A DNA stretch of 64,000 nucleotides from Salinicoccus sediminis (lineage in GTDB: Bacteria; Bacillota; Bacilli; Staphylococcales; Salinicoccaceae): the NCBI RefSeq assembly GCF_000986795.1, contig NZ_LAYZ01000023.1, forward strand, positions 1 through 64,000, written 5' to 3'. This document shows positions 53,704 through 62,752 of this stretch, in pieces. The notes under the pieces are model-generated. The model searched no databases, was not told where the DNA came from, and was given only the letters and a program-made list of their open reading frames with translations. Positions within the stretch are counted from its first letter, which is position 1. The number at the start of each line of letters is the position of its first letter. The position numbers and the translations under genes were made by a program.

Positions 53704-54391
53704 GGGCCTCCTCCACTTGCCGGATGAATGTGAACACAGGTTCGAGATGTTCTGCGATTAGGCTGTGGGCGCGGACAAGATCCTTTTGCACCAGCGCGGC
53801 TATGATATCCTCATGTTCCTCATATGATTTTATGAGAGAATCCCTGGACTGGACCAGATCGATTTTGACCAGCGAGAAATACTCCTGGATCACTTCGGCG
53901 AAGTTATAGAAAGTATCATTTCCCGTCTCTTTCATCAGCTGCTGATGGAACTGCTGATCGTACTTCTTGGTATCCTTGCCGGCCAGGATCGCCTCATGGT
54001 ACCTGCCGTTGATCTCTTCAAAACAGGCCCTGTCGATCTGCAGATCATTTTCTATGATGAGACGGACGGCCCCGAGTTCAATGACCTTCCTGATGTCTGC
54101 CAGTTCCCTGAGTTTCACACCGTGGAGCGCATGATGATGTTCCAGTATATTCTTTATCGAGTCGAAACTCGAGTGGCCGACATATACACCGCCCCCCTTG
54201 CGCACTTCTACGATACCGATTGAAGAGAGTGACCTCAGTGCTTCCCGGACGACTGTCCTGCTGACTTCAAGCTGCCGAGTCAGTTCTTTCTCCGACAGGA
54301 ATCTATCTCCCGGCCGCAGGTTGTTCTCTATTATATTCTGCTTTATCCTCTCCGCTGCTATTTCTACCAGAGAAGTCTTTTTAATGACCAT
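53681..54391 (-). CDS. GntR-family (FadR subfamily) regulator, distal
   Basis: The product has 236 residues with the same layout as the adjacent regulator: LSEKELTRQLEVSRTVVREA, then SSIGIVEVRKGGGVYVG. The FCD domain has the QQFHQQLMKETGN, KSYEEHEDIIAAL and AEHLEPVF His and Asp pattern. The two are paralogues arising by tandem duplication or acquired together. It is divergent from nanA across a 180-base control region with a GntR-type operator. Confidence 0.9.
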   Translation of the reverse strand: MVIKKTSLVEIAAERIKQNIIENNLRPGDRFLSEKELTRQLEVSRTVVREALRSLSSIGIVEVRKGGGVYVGHSSFDSIKNILEHHHALHGVKLRELADIRKVIELGAVRLIIENDLQIDRACFEEINGRYHEAILAGKDTKKYDQQFHQQLMKETGNDTFYNFAEVIQEYFSLVKIDLVQSRDSLIKSYEEHEDIIAALVQKDLVRAHSLIAEHLEPVFTFIRQVEEARDDGTHQ

Positions 54392-54448
54392 ATGTCCTCA
54401 CTCCTGTAATAATCCCATCATACCACACCGTTTTTTGTAAAAAGCGAT

Positions 54449-54523
54449 TTGAAAACGGTTCCTCATTTCCCCTTGACAATATATCAGAGTCACTCTAATA
54501 TGGGAATTATAAATTGGTCTGAC
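54449..54523 (+). promoter_or_regulatory. nanA promoter with cre and GntR operator candidates
   Basis: TTGACA (54473-54478), 17 bases and TAATAT (54496-54501) form the promoter. Upstream, TTGAAAACGGTTCCT (54449-54463) fits the CcpA site consensus WTGNAANCGNWNNCW. Downstream of the start point, TGGTCTGACAA contains GTC-T-GAC (54517-54523), the FadR-subfamily operator core. This predicts glucose repression and control by one or both neighbouring regulators. Confidence 0.65.
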
Positions 54524-54575
54524 AATATTATATCTTTTAGCGATTGATTTTATCAACTCATAGGAGGAACCAGTG

Positions 54576-55445
54576 ATGAAAGGTTTGTTTACAGCATTGC
54601 TCATCCCGTTTGATGAAAACGGACAGATTAAAGAAGAAGGTCTGAGACAGGTCGTAAGACATAACATCGATGTTCAGAAAGTCGACGGCCTGTACGTCAA
54701 CGGAAGTACAGGTGAAAACTTCCTGCTGACTACAGATCAGAAGAAGTTCATCTTTGAAACAGTCAAGGATGAAGCGAAGGATTCAGTGAAACTGATCGCA
54801 CAGGTCGGATCCCTGAACCTCGAGGAAGCGGTTGAACTCGGCAGGTTCGCCACAGAACTCGGATATGACAGCCTGTCAGCTGTTACACCATTCTACTATC
54901 CGTTTACATTCGAGGAGATCAAATCCTACTACAACACGATCATTGAAGAAACAGGCAACGACATGATCATCTATGCAATTCCCGCCCTCACAGGTGTCGC
55001 AATATCCATGGAACAATTTGACGAACTGTTTGCCAACGAAAAAGTGATCGGTGTGAAATATACCGACAGCAACTTCTTCGCACTCGAAAGACTCCGCAAC
55101 CGCTATCCTGACAAACTGATCTACTCAGGTTTTGATGAAATGCTCGTATACGGTCTGCTTTCGGGAGTCGACGGCGCAATCGGCAGCACGTACAACGTGA
55201 ACGGTCTGAGATCGCGCAGAATCATGGAGCTTTGCGAACAGAATAAATTCGAAGAAGCGTATGAAGTGCAGCATGAAGCAAACGATATCATCGAAAAGGT
55301 ACTTGAACTCGGTATCTACCAGACACTGAAAGAAATACTGAACGTCAAAGGCATCGATGCAGGAACGACCAAGAATCCTTTAAGCTCATTCGACCCTTCA
55401 AAACGCGGGAAAGTTGAAAAGCTGGTTGAAGATTTCAATCTCTAA
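54576..55445 (+). CDS. nanA: N-acetylneuraminate lyase
   Basis: The product has 289 residues from the ATG at 54576, with AGGAGG 8 bases upstream. It belongs to the DHDPS/NAL family: [10 protein letters not shown] (pyruvate-binding), the Tyr in [11 protein letters not shown] and the Schiff-base Lys in [11 protein letters not shown]. The YIYSGFDEM-type sialate pocket is present as [11 protein letters not shown]. It cleaves sialic acid to pyruvate and N-acetylmannosamine. Followed by nanT across a cre-like site. Confidence 0.95.
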   Translation: MKGLFTALLIPFDENGQIKEEGLRQVVRHNIDVQKVDGLYVNGSTGENFLLTTDQKKFIFETVKDEAKDSVKLIAQVGSLNLEEAVELGRFATELGYDSLSAVTPFYYPFTFEEIKSYYNTIIEETGNDMIIYAIPALTGVAISMEQFDELFANEKVIGVKYTDSNFFALERLRNRYPDKLIYSGFDEMLVYGLLSGVDGAIGSTYNVNGLRSRRIMELCEQNKFEEAYEVQHEANDIIEKVLELGIYQTLKEILNVKGIDAGTTKNPLSSFDPSKRGKVEKLVEDFNL

Positions 55446-55497
55446 ATTTTAAGCAAGCCCTACACTCACAGAGTCGGGGCTTTCATAAAAAGCCATA

Positions 55498-55512
55498 TGT
55501 AAGCGGTTTATA
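55498..55512 (+). promoter_or_regulatory. cre-like site between nanA and nanT
   Basis: ATGTAAGCGGTTTAT matches the catabolite-repression consensus WTGNAANCGNWNNCW except at position 14. It lies 29 bases before the nanT ATG. Confidence 0.5.
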
Positions 55513-55540
55513 AAGCTGTTAATGACAGGGGGAACTTAAC

Positions 55541-57085
55541 ATGGAAACAACAGGCCTCGGTGCAATAAACTGGCTTGTCATCATTGTTTATCTTATCGGC
55601 ATGCTCGGTGTCGGCCTTTATTTTACAAAGCGCGCAGGTAAAAGTACGGATTCATTCTTCACAGCAGGCGGAAGGATTCCGGCATGGGCTGCAGGTTTCA
55701 GTATTTACGCAACAACATTGAGTGCCATCACATATATGTCCACACCGGAGCAGGCGTTCCTCTCCGACTGGTCATATGCGGCAGGCAACATCGCAATCTT
55801 CGCAATCATCCCGATACTGATCTACTTCTATATCCCGTTTTTCAGGAAATTGAATGTGACCAGCGCGTATGAATATCTGGAAGCACGTTTCGGGATATCA
55901 CTCAGGACGGTCGGAAGTATCCTGTTCATACTCTTCCATATCGGCCGGATTGCGATCGTCGTCTACCTTCCGACACTTGCCATCACGTCCGTTTCCGATA
56001 TCAATCCGATGCTCGTCGCATCCGTTGTCGGACTGCTCTGCATCATCTACACATTTCTCGGCGGAATCGAAGGTGTCATATGGAGTGATGTCATACAGGG
56101 CATCATCCTGCTCGGCGGCGCAGTGCTCATACTGATCCTCGGAATCACATATATCGACGGTGGATTTGGCACGCTTGTCGAGGATGCGATGCGGGATGAC
56201 AAACTGATCACAACGCAGAACTTCCAGTTCGGAACTGCCGCTGCAGCGATACCGATCATCTTCATCGGATCGATATTCAACAATCTGCACCAGTACACAG
56301 CGAGTCAGGATGTCGTACAGAGATACCAGACGACAAGCTCACTGAAAGAGACGAGCAAGTCACTGTGGACAAACGGTGCACTCGCTCTGATCACCATTCC
56401 TATCTTCTATGGTATGGGGACAGTGCTCTACAGCTACTTTAATGACATGGGTGGGCTTCCGGAATCCGTCAATACATCAGCAATCGTGCCCTATTTCATC
56501 GTGACCACACTGCCTGCAGGCGTGGCGGGACTTCTGATCGCTGCCATATTCGCTGCGGCGCAGTCGACCATTTCATCCAGTCTCAACAGTATTTCAGCTT
56601 GTGTCGTCACTGACTTCAAGGGACGTTTCATCGGCAAGAACCAGGCAGTGGATGTAAAACTTGCAAGATGGGCAATCATTCTCTCCGGTGTACTCGGCAT
56701 GTCCGCCGCCCTCTTCCTCGTATCCACCAACAGGGAAGAGACATGGAATCTGTTCCTCAGCATCACAGGCCTGTTCGGAGTACCGATTGCCGCAGTGTTC
56801 GCACTCGGCATATTCACAAAACGTGCCAATACAAAAGGTGTCTGGGTCGGACTCATCGGAGCCGCAATCGCTTCATACTTCATCGGACAGACAAACATGA
56901 CACCGTTTGCCGTAAGTACATTCGCATTCCTCATCTCATTCGCACTCGGATATGTTGCGAGCCTTATGTTCTCTGCATCACCGAAAAACATCAAAGGCCT
57001 CACGATCTACACACGAAATGATGAGTATGCAAAAGAAGAAAAAGAAATCGAAGAGAATATGACAGTCAACGTGGAGAACACATAA
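55541..57085 (+). CDS. nanT: Sodium:solute symporter, probable sialic acid transporter
   Basis: The product has 514 residues and some 13 membrane helices of the SSS family: the AGGRIPAWAAGFSIYATTLS sodium-site region, FLGGIEGVIWSDVIQG, and the AAIFAAAQSTISSSLNSIS signature in the later helices. It ends in an acidic cytoplasmic tail. It imports sialic acid with sodium, judged by position directly after nanA; S. aureus uses the same transporter type. A strong terminator follows. Confidence 0.92.
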   Translation: METTGLGAINWLVIIVYLIGMLGVGLYFTKRAGKSTDSFFTAGGRIPAWAAGFSIYATTLSAITYMSTPEQAFLSDWSYAAGNIAIFAIIPILIYFYIPFFRKLNVTSAYEYLEARFGISLRTVGSILFILFHIGRIAIVVYLPTLAITSVSDINPMLVASVVGLLCIIYTFLGGIEGVIWSDVIQGIILLGGAVLILILGITYIDGGFGTLVEDAMRDDKLITTQNFQFGTAAAAIPIIFIGSIFNNLHQYTASQDVVQRYQTTSSLKETSKSLWTNGALALITIPIFYGMGTVLYSYFNDMGGLPESVNTSAIVPYFIVTTLPAGVAGLLIAAIFAAAQSTISSSLNSISACVVTDFKGRFIGKNQAVDVKLARWAIILSGVLGMSAALFLVSTNREETWNLFLSITGLFGVPIAAVFALGIFTKRANTKGVWVGLIGAAIASYFIGQTNMTPFAVSTFAFLISFALGYVASLMFSASPKNIKGLTIYTRNDEYAKEEKEIEENMTVNVENT

Positions 57086-57095
57086 TCAAGAGCAG

Positions 57096-57136
57096 GAAGC
57101 CGCCTACCGGGCCGACCGGTAAGCGGCTTCTTTTTC
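57096..57136 (+). terminator. Terminator after nanT
   Basis: GAAGCCGC and TACCGG pair with CCGGTA and GCGGCTTC (one bulge), followed by TTCTTTTTCT. Confidence 0.88.
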
Positions 57137-57230
57137 TCAAAAATGAGGATCAGCTGCGAATCTGTTCGCTTTATCCAGTCAGCTGTAAATTGTTAAAATG
57201 GAAATGAAAAGATGTGAAAGGGATGATTCC

Positions 57231-57764
57231 ATGGCTTCAGACCGCAAAGTGGTCCTGTTCATTGCAGCAACGCTCGATGGCTATATCGCAACGACTGATG
57301 ATTCATTGGAATGGCTGTTCAAAGTGGAAGGTGAAGGGGATAACGGCACGTCAGAATTCTATGATACGGTGGACACTGTCATCATGGGCAGGCGCACCTA
57401 CGACTGGCTGCTCGATCAGGAGATAGAGGAATTCCCGTACAAGGACCGCGACTGCTATGTCTACACAAGGTCCGATATGCCGGACAATGAAGATGTGAAG
57501 TTCATAAATGGACAGACAAGCGAACTGATCCATTCACTGAAGGAAAAAGAAGGCAGGAATATTTGGATCATGGGCGGTGGCGAACTGATCCATGAATACC
57601 TGCAGCAGGGGCTGGTTGATGAAATCACGGTCACAGTGGCGCCAGTCATTCTTGGTGACGGCATCCCTCTGTTCAGGAGCGGGGACTATCATCATGAACT
57701 CGAATTCAAAGGCTCCAGGGAATTCAACCAGTTTGTAGAACTGAACTATACAGTCAAAAAGTAG
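57231..57764 (+). CDS. RibD C-terminal/dihydrofolate-reductase-like protein
   Basis: The product has 177 residues. The ATG at 57231 has AAGGGATG upstream. It has a DHFR-like fold with VVLFIAATLDGYIATTDD, MGRRTYDWLL, the NADPH loop IWIMGGGELIHEYLQQG and DEITVTVAPVILGDGIPLF, as in the YyaP/YwjB group. A reductase activity is expected; the substrate is unknown and it is not the folate enzyme itself. Confidence 0.87.
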   Translation: MASDRKVVLFIAATLDGYIATTDDSLEWLFKVEGEGDNGTSEFYDTVDTVIMGRRTYDWLLDQEIEEFPYKDRDCYVYTRSDMPDNEDVKFINGQTSELIHSLKEKEGRNIWIMGGGELIHEYLQQGLVDEITVTVAPVILGDGIPLFRSGDYHHELEFKGSREFNQFVELNYTVKK

Positions 57765-57772
57765 CGGGATAA

Positions 57773-57800
57773 AAAAATCCAAGGGGGATCCTTGGATTTT
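57773..57800. terminator. Bidirectional terminator before dus
   Basis: AAATCCAAGG and CCTTGGATTT form a 10-base stem with A and T flanks between convergent genes. Confidence 0.88.
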
Positions 57801-58771
57801 TACTGTACAATCATATTTTCTGAAAAGCTTTTGAGCAGTCCGCGCGCTTCATCTGTCGATTTCGTATTCATGAGCGCATTCCTTAACTGCCCCGCCCCGC
57901 GGAAGCCTTTGATATATATTTTAAAGAACCGGTGGAGCTGGGTGTAGTTCCGTAGTCCGAGTTCTGAATACTTGTCGTGAAGATCCAGGTGCATTCTCAG
58001 AAGATCGAGCAGCTCCTCACTCGTGTGCTCTTTTTGTTCATGTTCGAATGCGAATGGATTTTTAAATATCCCGCGTCCGATCATCACACCATCCACACCG
58101 TATTTTTCAACAAGTTCCATGCCTGTCTGGCGGTCCGGGATATCCCCGTTGATCGTGAGCAGCGTATCCGGCGCCACTTCGTCACGGAGCTGCTTTATCG
58201 CGGCGATCAGTTCCCAGTGTGCATCAAACTTGCTCATTTCCCTGCGTGTACGCAAGTGTATCGAAAGGTTCGCGATATCCTGCTCCAGAACGTGTCTCAG
58301 CCAGTCATGCCATTCTTCGATTTCAGTATAGCCGAGCCGCGTCTTCACACTGACCGGCAGACCGCCGGCCTTGGCCGCCTGTATCAGTTCAGCTGCAACT
58401 TCAGGCCTCAGAATCAGCCCGCTGCCCTTGCCGTCTCCGGCAACATTCGGCACCGGACAGCCCATATTGAGGTCGATGCCTTTAAATCCCCGATTCGCCA
58501 TGCCGATGCTCATCTCGCGGAAATGTTCAGGTTTGTCCCCCCATATATGTGCAACTATGGGCTGTTCATCCTCTGTGAAAGTCAGCCGGCCGCGCAGACT
58601 GTGTATGCCTTCAGGATGGCAATAGCTGTCCGAATTCGTAAATTCTGTGAAAAACACATCCGGTTCCGCCGCTTCCGCCACCACATGACGGAACACGACA
58701 TCCGTCACATCCTCCATCGGTGCAAGCACAAAAAAAGGCCGCGGCAATTCCTGCCAAAAATTCTCTTTCAT
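57800..58771 (-). CDS. dus: tRNA-dihydrouridine synthase
   Basis: The product has 323 residues. The ATG at 58771 has GGGGAGAGG 9 bases upstream. It is an FMN barrel with [17 protein letters not shown], the catalytic Cys in [20 protein letters not shown], the FMN-phosphate loop [10 protein letters not shown] and [11 protein letters not shown]. It reduces uridines in tRNA D-loops. The specific tRNA position is not evident. Confidence 0.93.
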   Translation of the reverse strand: MKENFWQELPRPFFVLAPMEDVTDVVFRHVVAEAAEPDVFFTEFTNSDSYCHPEGIHSLRGRLTFTEDEQPIVAHIWGDKPEHFREMSIGMANRGFKGIDLNMGCPVPNVAGDGKGSGLILRPEVAAELIQAAKAGGLPVSVKTRLGYTEIEEWHDWLRHVLEQDIANLSIHLRTRREMSKFDAHWELIAAIKQLRDEVAPDTLLTINGDIPDRQTGMELVEKYGVDGVMIGRGIFKNPFAFEHEQKEHTSEELLDLLRMHLDLHDKYSELGLRNYTQLHRFFKIYIKGFRGAGQLRNALMNTKSTDEARGLLKSFSENMIVQ

Positions 58772-58841
58772 AACCAAATTCCTCTCCCCGTCATATCCAT
58801 CCGGTGATTTCAATCATTATATTTTACCTCAGATGCAAATA

Positions 58842-58869
58842 AAAATCCAGATTCTGAAATCCGGATTTT
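58842..58869 (-). terminator. Terminator after the DUF1697 gene
   Basis: AAAATCC and GGATTTT, extended by imperfect inner pairing, followed on the minus strand by TTTTTATTT. Confidence 0.75.
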
Positions 58870-58893
58870 CATTATTCTATATACCTGTTTTCT

Positions 58894-59430
58894 TTATATC
58901 TGCATCAGCTCATATATCTTACGCACCGTATTCACATTCCTGATGGTCATTTTTTTGTAGATGGTGGTCCCCACCACTTTCGGCAGGCCGCTTTTTGAAA
59001 GGTTGGTTTTGGCCACTGACCACAGGAGGGTTCCCGGAATATATTTCACCGTATCCATATCTTTTCGTACCTTCAGATTTTCGAGTATGGAAGCATCATC
59101 GATTTCATTCCAGAGGAACATGACATCGCTTCTCATTTCCCTGTCATTTTTCCAAGTATCGGGAAGTGCTCCGATAACCTTTCCGATCTCTTCTCTGCTC
59201 CGTATCAGTACTTTGATGTCCAGATCGAAATCGTCAAGTATCGCTGCTTCCAATTTAGAGGCGAGTCCTGATTCCGTCAGCTTGGCATGCGAAAAAATTA
59301 TATTGCCCGAATTGATATAAGTCACCACATCAGTCATTCCGGCAGTCTCGAATGTCTCCTTGAGCATTTTCATATCTATCTTGTTTTTACCGCCGACATT
59401 GATGCCGCGGAGCAGTGCCACATAGATCAT
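58894..59430 (-). CDS. DUF1697 family protein
   Basis: The product has 178 residues. The ATG at 59430 follows AAGGGGG by 8 bases and gives the family start IYVALLRGINVGGKNKIDMK. The conserved VVTYINSGNIIFS and the TNLSKSGLPKVVGT with the ending RNVNTVRKI are typical. The function of the family is unknown. It lies 60 bases downstream of the second RumA-type gene. Confidence 0.9.
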   Translation of the reverse strand: MIYVALLRGINVGGKNKIDMKMLKETFETAGMTDVVTYINSGNIIFSHAKLTESGLASKLEAAILDDFDLDIKVLIRSREEIGKVIGALPDTWKNDREMRSDVMFLWNEIDDASILENLKVRKDMDTVKYIPGTLLWSVAKTNLSKSGLPKVVGTTIYKKMTIRNVNTVRKIYELMQI

Positions 59431-59489
59431 ACACGGTTCCCCCTTCGTTTTTGGAGCCTGCACGTCTGGCCTGATTGGACATCGCTTTA

Positions 59490-60845
59490 TTATTTTAATT
59501 CCAGTGCTACGACGCCCTCCACATGATTCGTCTGTGGGAACATGTCGACCGGCGTGACCGGACTGATGTCATACCCTTGCTCGTTCATATATTTCAGGTC
59601 GCGCTGCAGTGTACTCGGGTTGCAGGATACATAGATGATCTTCTCAGGTCTGACTTCGGCAAGTGCTTCCAAAAACTCAGGATGGCATCCTTTCCTCGGT
59701 GGATCGACGAAGACGACGTCGGGTTTCACTCCCTCTTTGACGAGTTTCTTCATCACTTCCTCCGATTTGCCCAGATGGAACTCGGCATTCTCCGCGCCGT
59801 TCAATCTGGCATTTTCCCGCGCATCCTCCACTGCGGAATCAACAACTTCTATACCGATGATCTTCCCTGCATGGTCTGTTGCCGACAGCCCGATCGTTCC
59901 GATGCCGCAATACGTATCGATGATGATCTCGTCACCTTTCAGATCGGCCGCTTCCAGTGCTTTCCGGTAAAGTTTCTCCGTCTGTTCATGATTCACCTGA
60001 TAGAAGGATCTCGCCCTGATCCGGAACTTTTTCCCGAGCAGTGTATCTGTGATGTAGTCCTCTCCGTAGAGGACGTCCGTCCTGTCACCGAATATCACGT
60101 TCGTCTTTTCCGGGTTGATGTTCTGGACGATGCTTGTGACCATCGGGAACGTTCCGATGATGGCTTTGTTGATGTCGGTGAAGACATTTTTCCTGCCGTT
60201 GGTCACGAATGCGACCTGCACTTCCGAGTCATCGTTGTTGGAACGGATGATGACGTGGCGCAGCAACCCCTGATGCATGGCTTCATCATAGACGGACACT
60301 TTCTCTTTGTTGAGCAGTTCTTTTATGAAGACCATCAGATCATTGTGGATCTCCTTTTGGATCAGGCAGTGTTCAATGTCGACGATATCGTGGCTCCTCG
60401 GCTTATAGAATCCCATCTCCACACTGCCGTTGTTGAATTTCACAGGAATTTGGGATTTGTTGCGGTAGTACATCGGTTCATCCATGCCGACGGCGGGGTT
60501 GATGTCTTTACCCAGCCCTGCCATACGGTTGATGCTCTTGTCCATCGTCCCTTTCTTGAAGGCAAGCTGCTCCGCATAGTTCAGCGTCTGTATCTGGCAC
60601 CCGCCGCACTGATAGTAATACGGACACGGGGGATCTATGCGGTTTGCAGACGGTTTGATGAACCTCTTGACTCTGCCGAAGCCGAATTTCCTATTGGCTT
60701 TTATGACTTTGACTTCAATTTCCTCCCCGACGAGTACGTCGGGCACGAAGATCGGATAGTGGTCCACTTTGACCACTCCCATGCCTTCATGCGTATAGTC
60801 CGTCACTGTTTTTGTATAATATTCATTCTTGGTTACTGCGGTCAT
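59490..60845 (-). CDS. rlmCD: RumA-family 23S rRNA (uracil-C5)-methyltransferase, copy 2 (RlmCD-like)
   Basis: The product has 451 residues. The ATG at 60845 has GAGGG 6 bases upstream. The TRAM domain comes first, then the cluster motif CPYYYQCGGCQIQ with a Cys in IEHCLIQ. The SAM motif IIDTYCGIGTIGLSA, DPPRKGCHPE and the catalytic Cys in YVSCNPSTLQRDL follow. It is closer to the general Gram-positive RlmCD than the copy at 46327. The gene follows the nucleotidase by 11 bases, so they are co-transcribed. Confidence 0.92.
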   Translation of the reverse strand: MTAVTKNEYYTKTVTDYTHEGMGVVKVDHYPIFVPDVLVGEEIEVKVIKANRKFGFGRVKRFIKPSANRIDPPCPYYYQCGGCQIQTLNYAEQLAFKKGTMDKSINRMAGLGKDINPAVGMDEPMYYRNKSQIPVKFNNGSVEMGFYKPRSHDIVDIEHCLIQKEIHNDLMVFIKELLNKEKVSVYDEAMHQGLLRHVIIRSNNDDSEVQVAFVTNGRKNVFTDINKAIIGTFPMVTSIVQNINPEKTNVIFGDRTDVLYGEDYITDTLLGKKFRIRARSFYQVNHEQTEKLYRKALEAADLKGDEIIIDTYCGIGTIGLSATDHAGKIIGIEVVDSAVEDARENARLNGAENAEFHLGKSEEVMKKLVKEGVKPDVVFVDPPRKGCHPEFLEALAEVRPEKIIYVSCNPSTLQRDLKYMNEQGYDISPVTPVDMFPQTNHVEGVVALELK

Positions 60846-60856
60846 ATTCATCCCTC

Positions 60857-62638
60857 TTACTCCAGATTGATTTCATAGTGGCTGAAGCCGTTTTCCGTTT
60901 CCTTCACATGCTTGATCGGCTGGCCTTTCATTATATAATCCTTCGCCTTTGTCGCTGTGTCCATCCTGTATATGCCCCGAGGCAGAATCCTCATGGGGTC
61001 ACGCAGTTCAAACTGCGGGCCGCTCCTCATGTAATCGATGACGATGTCGCGCACACTGGCCTTTGATTCGTGCAGTATTTCAGCATCCCGCAAAAAAGGT
61101 GTATAGGATACGCGGTAATTGTTGGCGGGGACGATGAATTCATCATCATCCTCGACCCCCCTGCCCATATACTTCACTTCAAACACCCGCCGCGAGTCAT
61201 TGATCTGTTTGGCTGTACTATCATACTTGGGCGGATGGGTAATGTCAAAGGCATAATCGAGGTCAAAGAACGTATCATAGTTATAACCGGGGAAGCCGTC
61301 CCTGGAACGGTTCGACCTCAATAAAAACCCGTCCCCGTCCGGAATGATGAACTGCGATGCACTCCACTCCAGCCATTCCCTGAGCGTGGTCCCGTCAATT
61401 TTGATGATGATCAGGGCATTTGCATGCTTGTACAGATCGATCGCTTCCGCCAATGTCACCGGCCCTGCTTCAAGCACTGTAAAGTCATGAGGGCCGTCCC
61501 GCCCCGCTTTGACAGCGGCATTGAAGCCGAGGACCGGCAGGTTTTCAAGCTCACCGGTTTCAATCAATCTTTTTGTATATGCTTTACCCGCTTCCGCCAC
61601 CACCTGGACTGCTTTTGAAGGGAACAGTCTCGAGAAATAAGTATGCCAGGTGCTGTCGATCTCTCCGATGGGCGTAGACAGGTACTCCAGCACCTTTTTG
61701 TGGAAAGGTTCATATTTATCGGTGAGGCGTGGGTCCAACTGTGTTTCTTGAGTATCGATCAGGCAGGCCGACCGGTGCCTGATCTGCCAGCCCTCCGCTG
61801 TCCTTTCGACTTCAAAACTGAGCTTTCCGGCATGACTTCCGTACACGCCGGGCTGGACCATCGGTTTGTTGTTGATTGTCCCTCTTTTGAAATCGATGGT
61901 GCCGATCGATACATCAAAGTCCCTGTCCGGAAAGAATTCATGTGTGTGACCGAACACGATGCCGTCCACATCCCGGATCATGGTCATCAGGAGCGTCTGG
62001 TTCTCACCGTATTTTTTCAAGTGGTCCGGATTTTTACTCAGGCCGGAATGCGAAAGGAGTATTGTGAGATCGGCGCCGGCCGCTTTCATCTCGGCGGCTG
62101 TTTTTTCCACCGTCGTCCGCATATCCGAAACATTGAGCCGGCCTTCCAGATGGAACGCATCCCACTTCAGGATCTGTGTCGGCACGACGCTCAGGAAGCC
62201 GATCTTTATCATCCCCTCGGGCGTCTCCTTCTCAAGGATTGTATAGGGCAGTACCCGTTCCTTCAAGGGATGATCCATGAAATCCACATTGGAGTTTATG
62301 ATTACAGGTCTGAGGCCCCCGTAGACAGAATGGAGGTAATCCAGTCCGAAGTTGAATTCATGATTGCCGATGCCGATTACGTCGTAAGTATCATTTATAA
62401 TCCGGGGCAGGAGCCGGTGGCCATGACCTGCTTCAAAGTCATAATCGTTCCAGACGTCGCCCTGCAGAATGTCACCGTTATCGACAGTCAGGACCATCTC
62501 ATCGGGACGCGCCTCCCTGTAGCGGTCGATATAGGATTTAATATGGAGAAGACTTGTATTTTTCTCTTTGCCGCTGAAATAGTCATATGGATAGACGGCG
62601 CCATGGACATCCGTCGTAGCGAATACTGTCAGCTTCAT
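60857..62638 (-). CDS. 5'-nucleotidase/2',3'-cyclic phosphodiesterase family protein, cytoplasmic
   Basis: The product has 593 residues. The ATG at 62638 has GAGGTG 4 bases upstream. The metallophosphatase domain has TTDVHGAVYPYDY, DNGDILQG, GNHEFNFG, LLSHSG and FGHTHEF, all the usual dinuclear-metal ligands. The C-terminal nucleotide-binding domain follows from about residue 340 (EAGPVTLAEAIDLYKHANAL). There is no signal peptide or sorting signal, unlike surface UshA or AdsA enzymes, so it probably acts in the cytoplasm. Confidence 0.9.
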   Translation of the reverse strand: MKLTVFATTDVHGAVYPYDYFSGKEKNTSLLHIKSYIDRYREARPDEMVLTVDNGDILQGDVWNDYDFEAGHGHRLLPRIINDTYDVIGIGNHEFNFGLDYLHSVYGGLRPVIINSNVDFMDHPLKERVLPYTILEKETPEGMIKIGFLSVVPTQILKWDAFHLEGRLNVSDMRTTVEKTAAEMKAAGADLTILLSHSGLSKNPDHLKKYGENQTLLMTMIRDVDGIVFGHTHEFFPDRDFDVSIGTIDFKRGTINNKPMVQPGVYGSHAGKLSFEVERTAEGWQIRHRSACLIDTQETQLDPRLTDKYEPFHKKVLEYLSTPIGEIDSTWHTYFSRLFPSKAVQVVAEAGKAYTKRLIETGELENLPVLGFNAAVKAGRDGPHDFTVLEAGPVTLAEAIDLYKHANALIIIKIDGTTLREWLEWSASQFIIPDGDGFLLRSNRSRDGFPGYNYDTFFDLDYAFDITHPPKYDSTAKQINDSRRVFEVKYMGRGVEDDDEFIVPANNYRVSYTPFLRDAEILHESKASVRDIVIDYMRSGPQFELRDPMRILPRGIYRMDTATKAKDYIMKGQPIKHVKETENGFSHYEINLE

Positions 62639-62752
62639 AATGCACCTCGAAAATGTAGTAGTTCCCATTATATCAGATAGGGAAGTATATAGGCATACCA
62701 TCCCCGATAACGGGTATAGACCAAATGATCAAAACTGAAAGTGGTGAGCTAT

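Noticed and set aside
59523-60878. A 451-codon plus-strand frame opposite the second RumA-type gene
   Set aside because: It is a mirror of the minus-strand gene, has no ribosome-binding site, and its translation shows no domain, while the minus strand has all catalytic motifs.
61643-62680. A 345-codon plus-strand frame opposite the nucleotidase gene
   Set aside because: Antisense to a complete metallophosphatase gene; no start signals or family resemblance.
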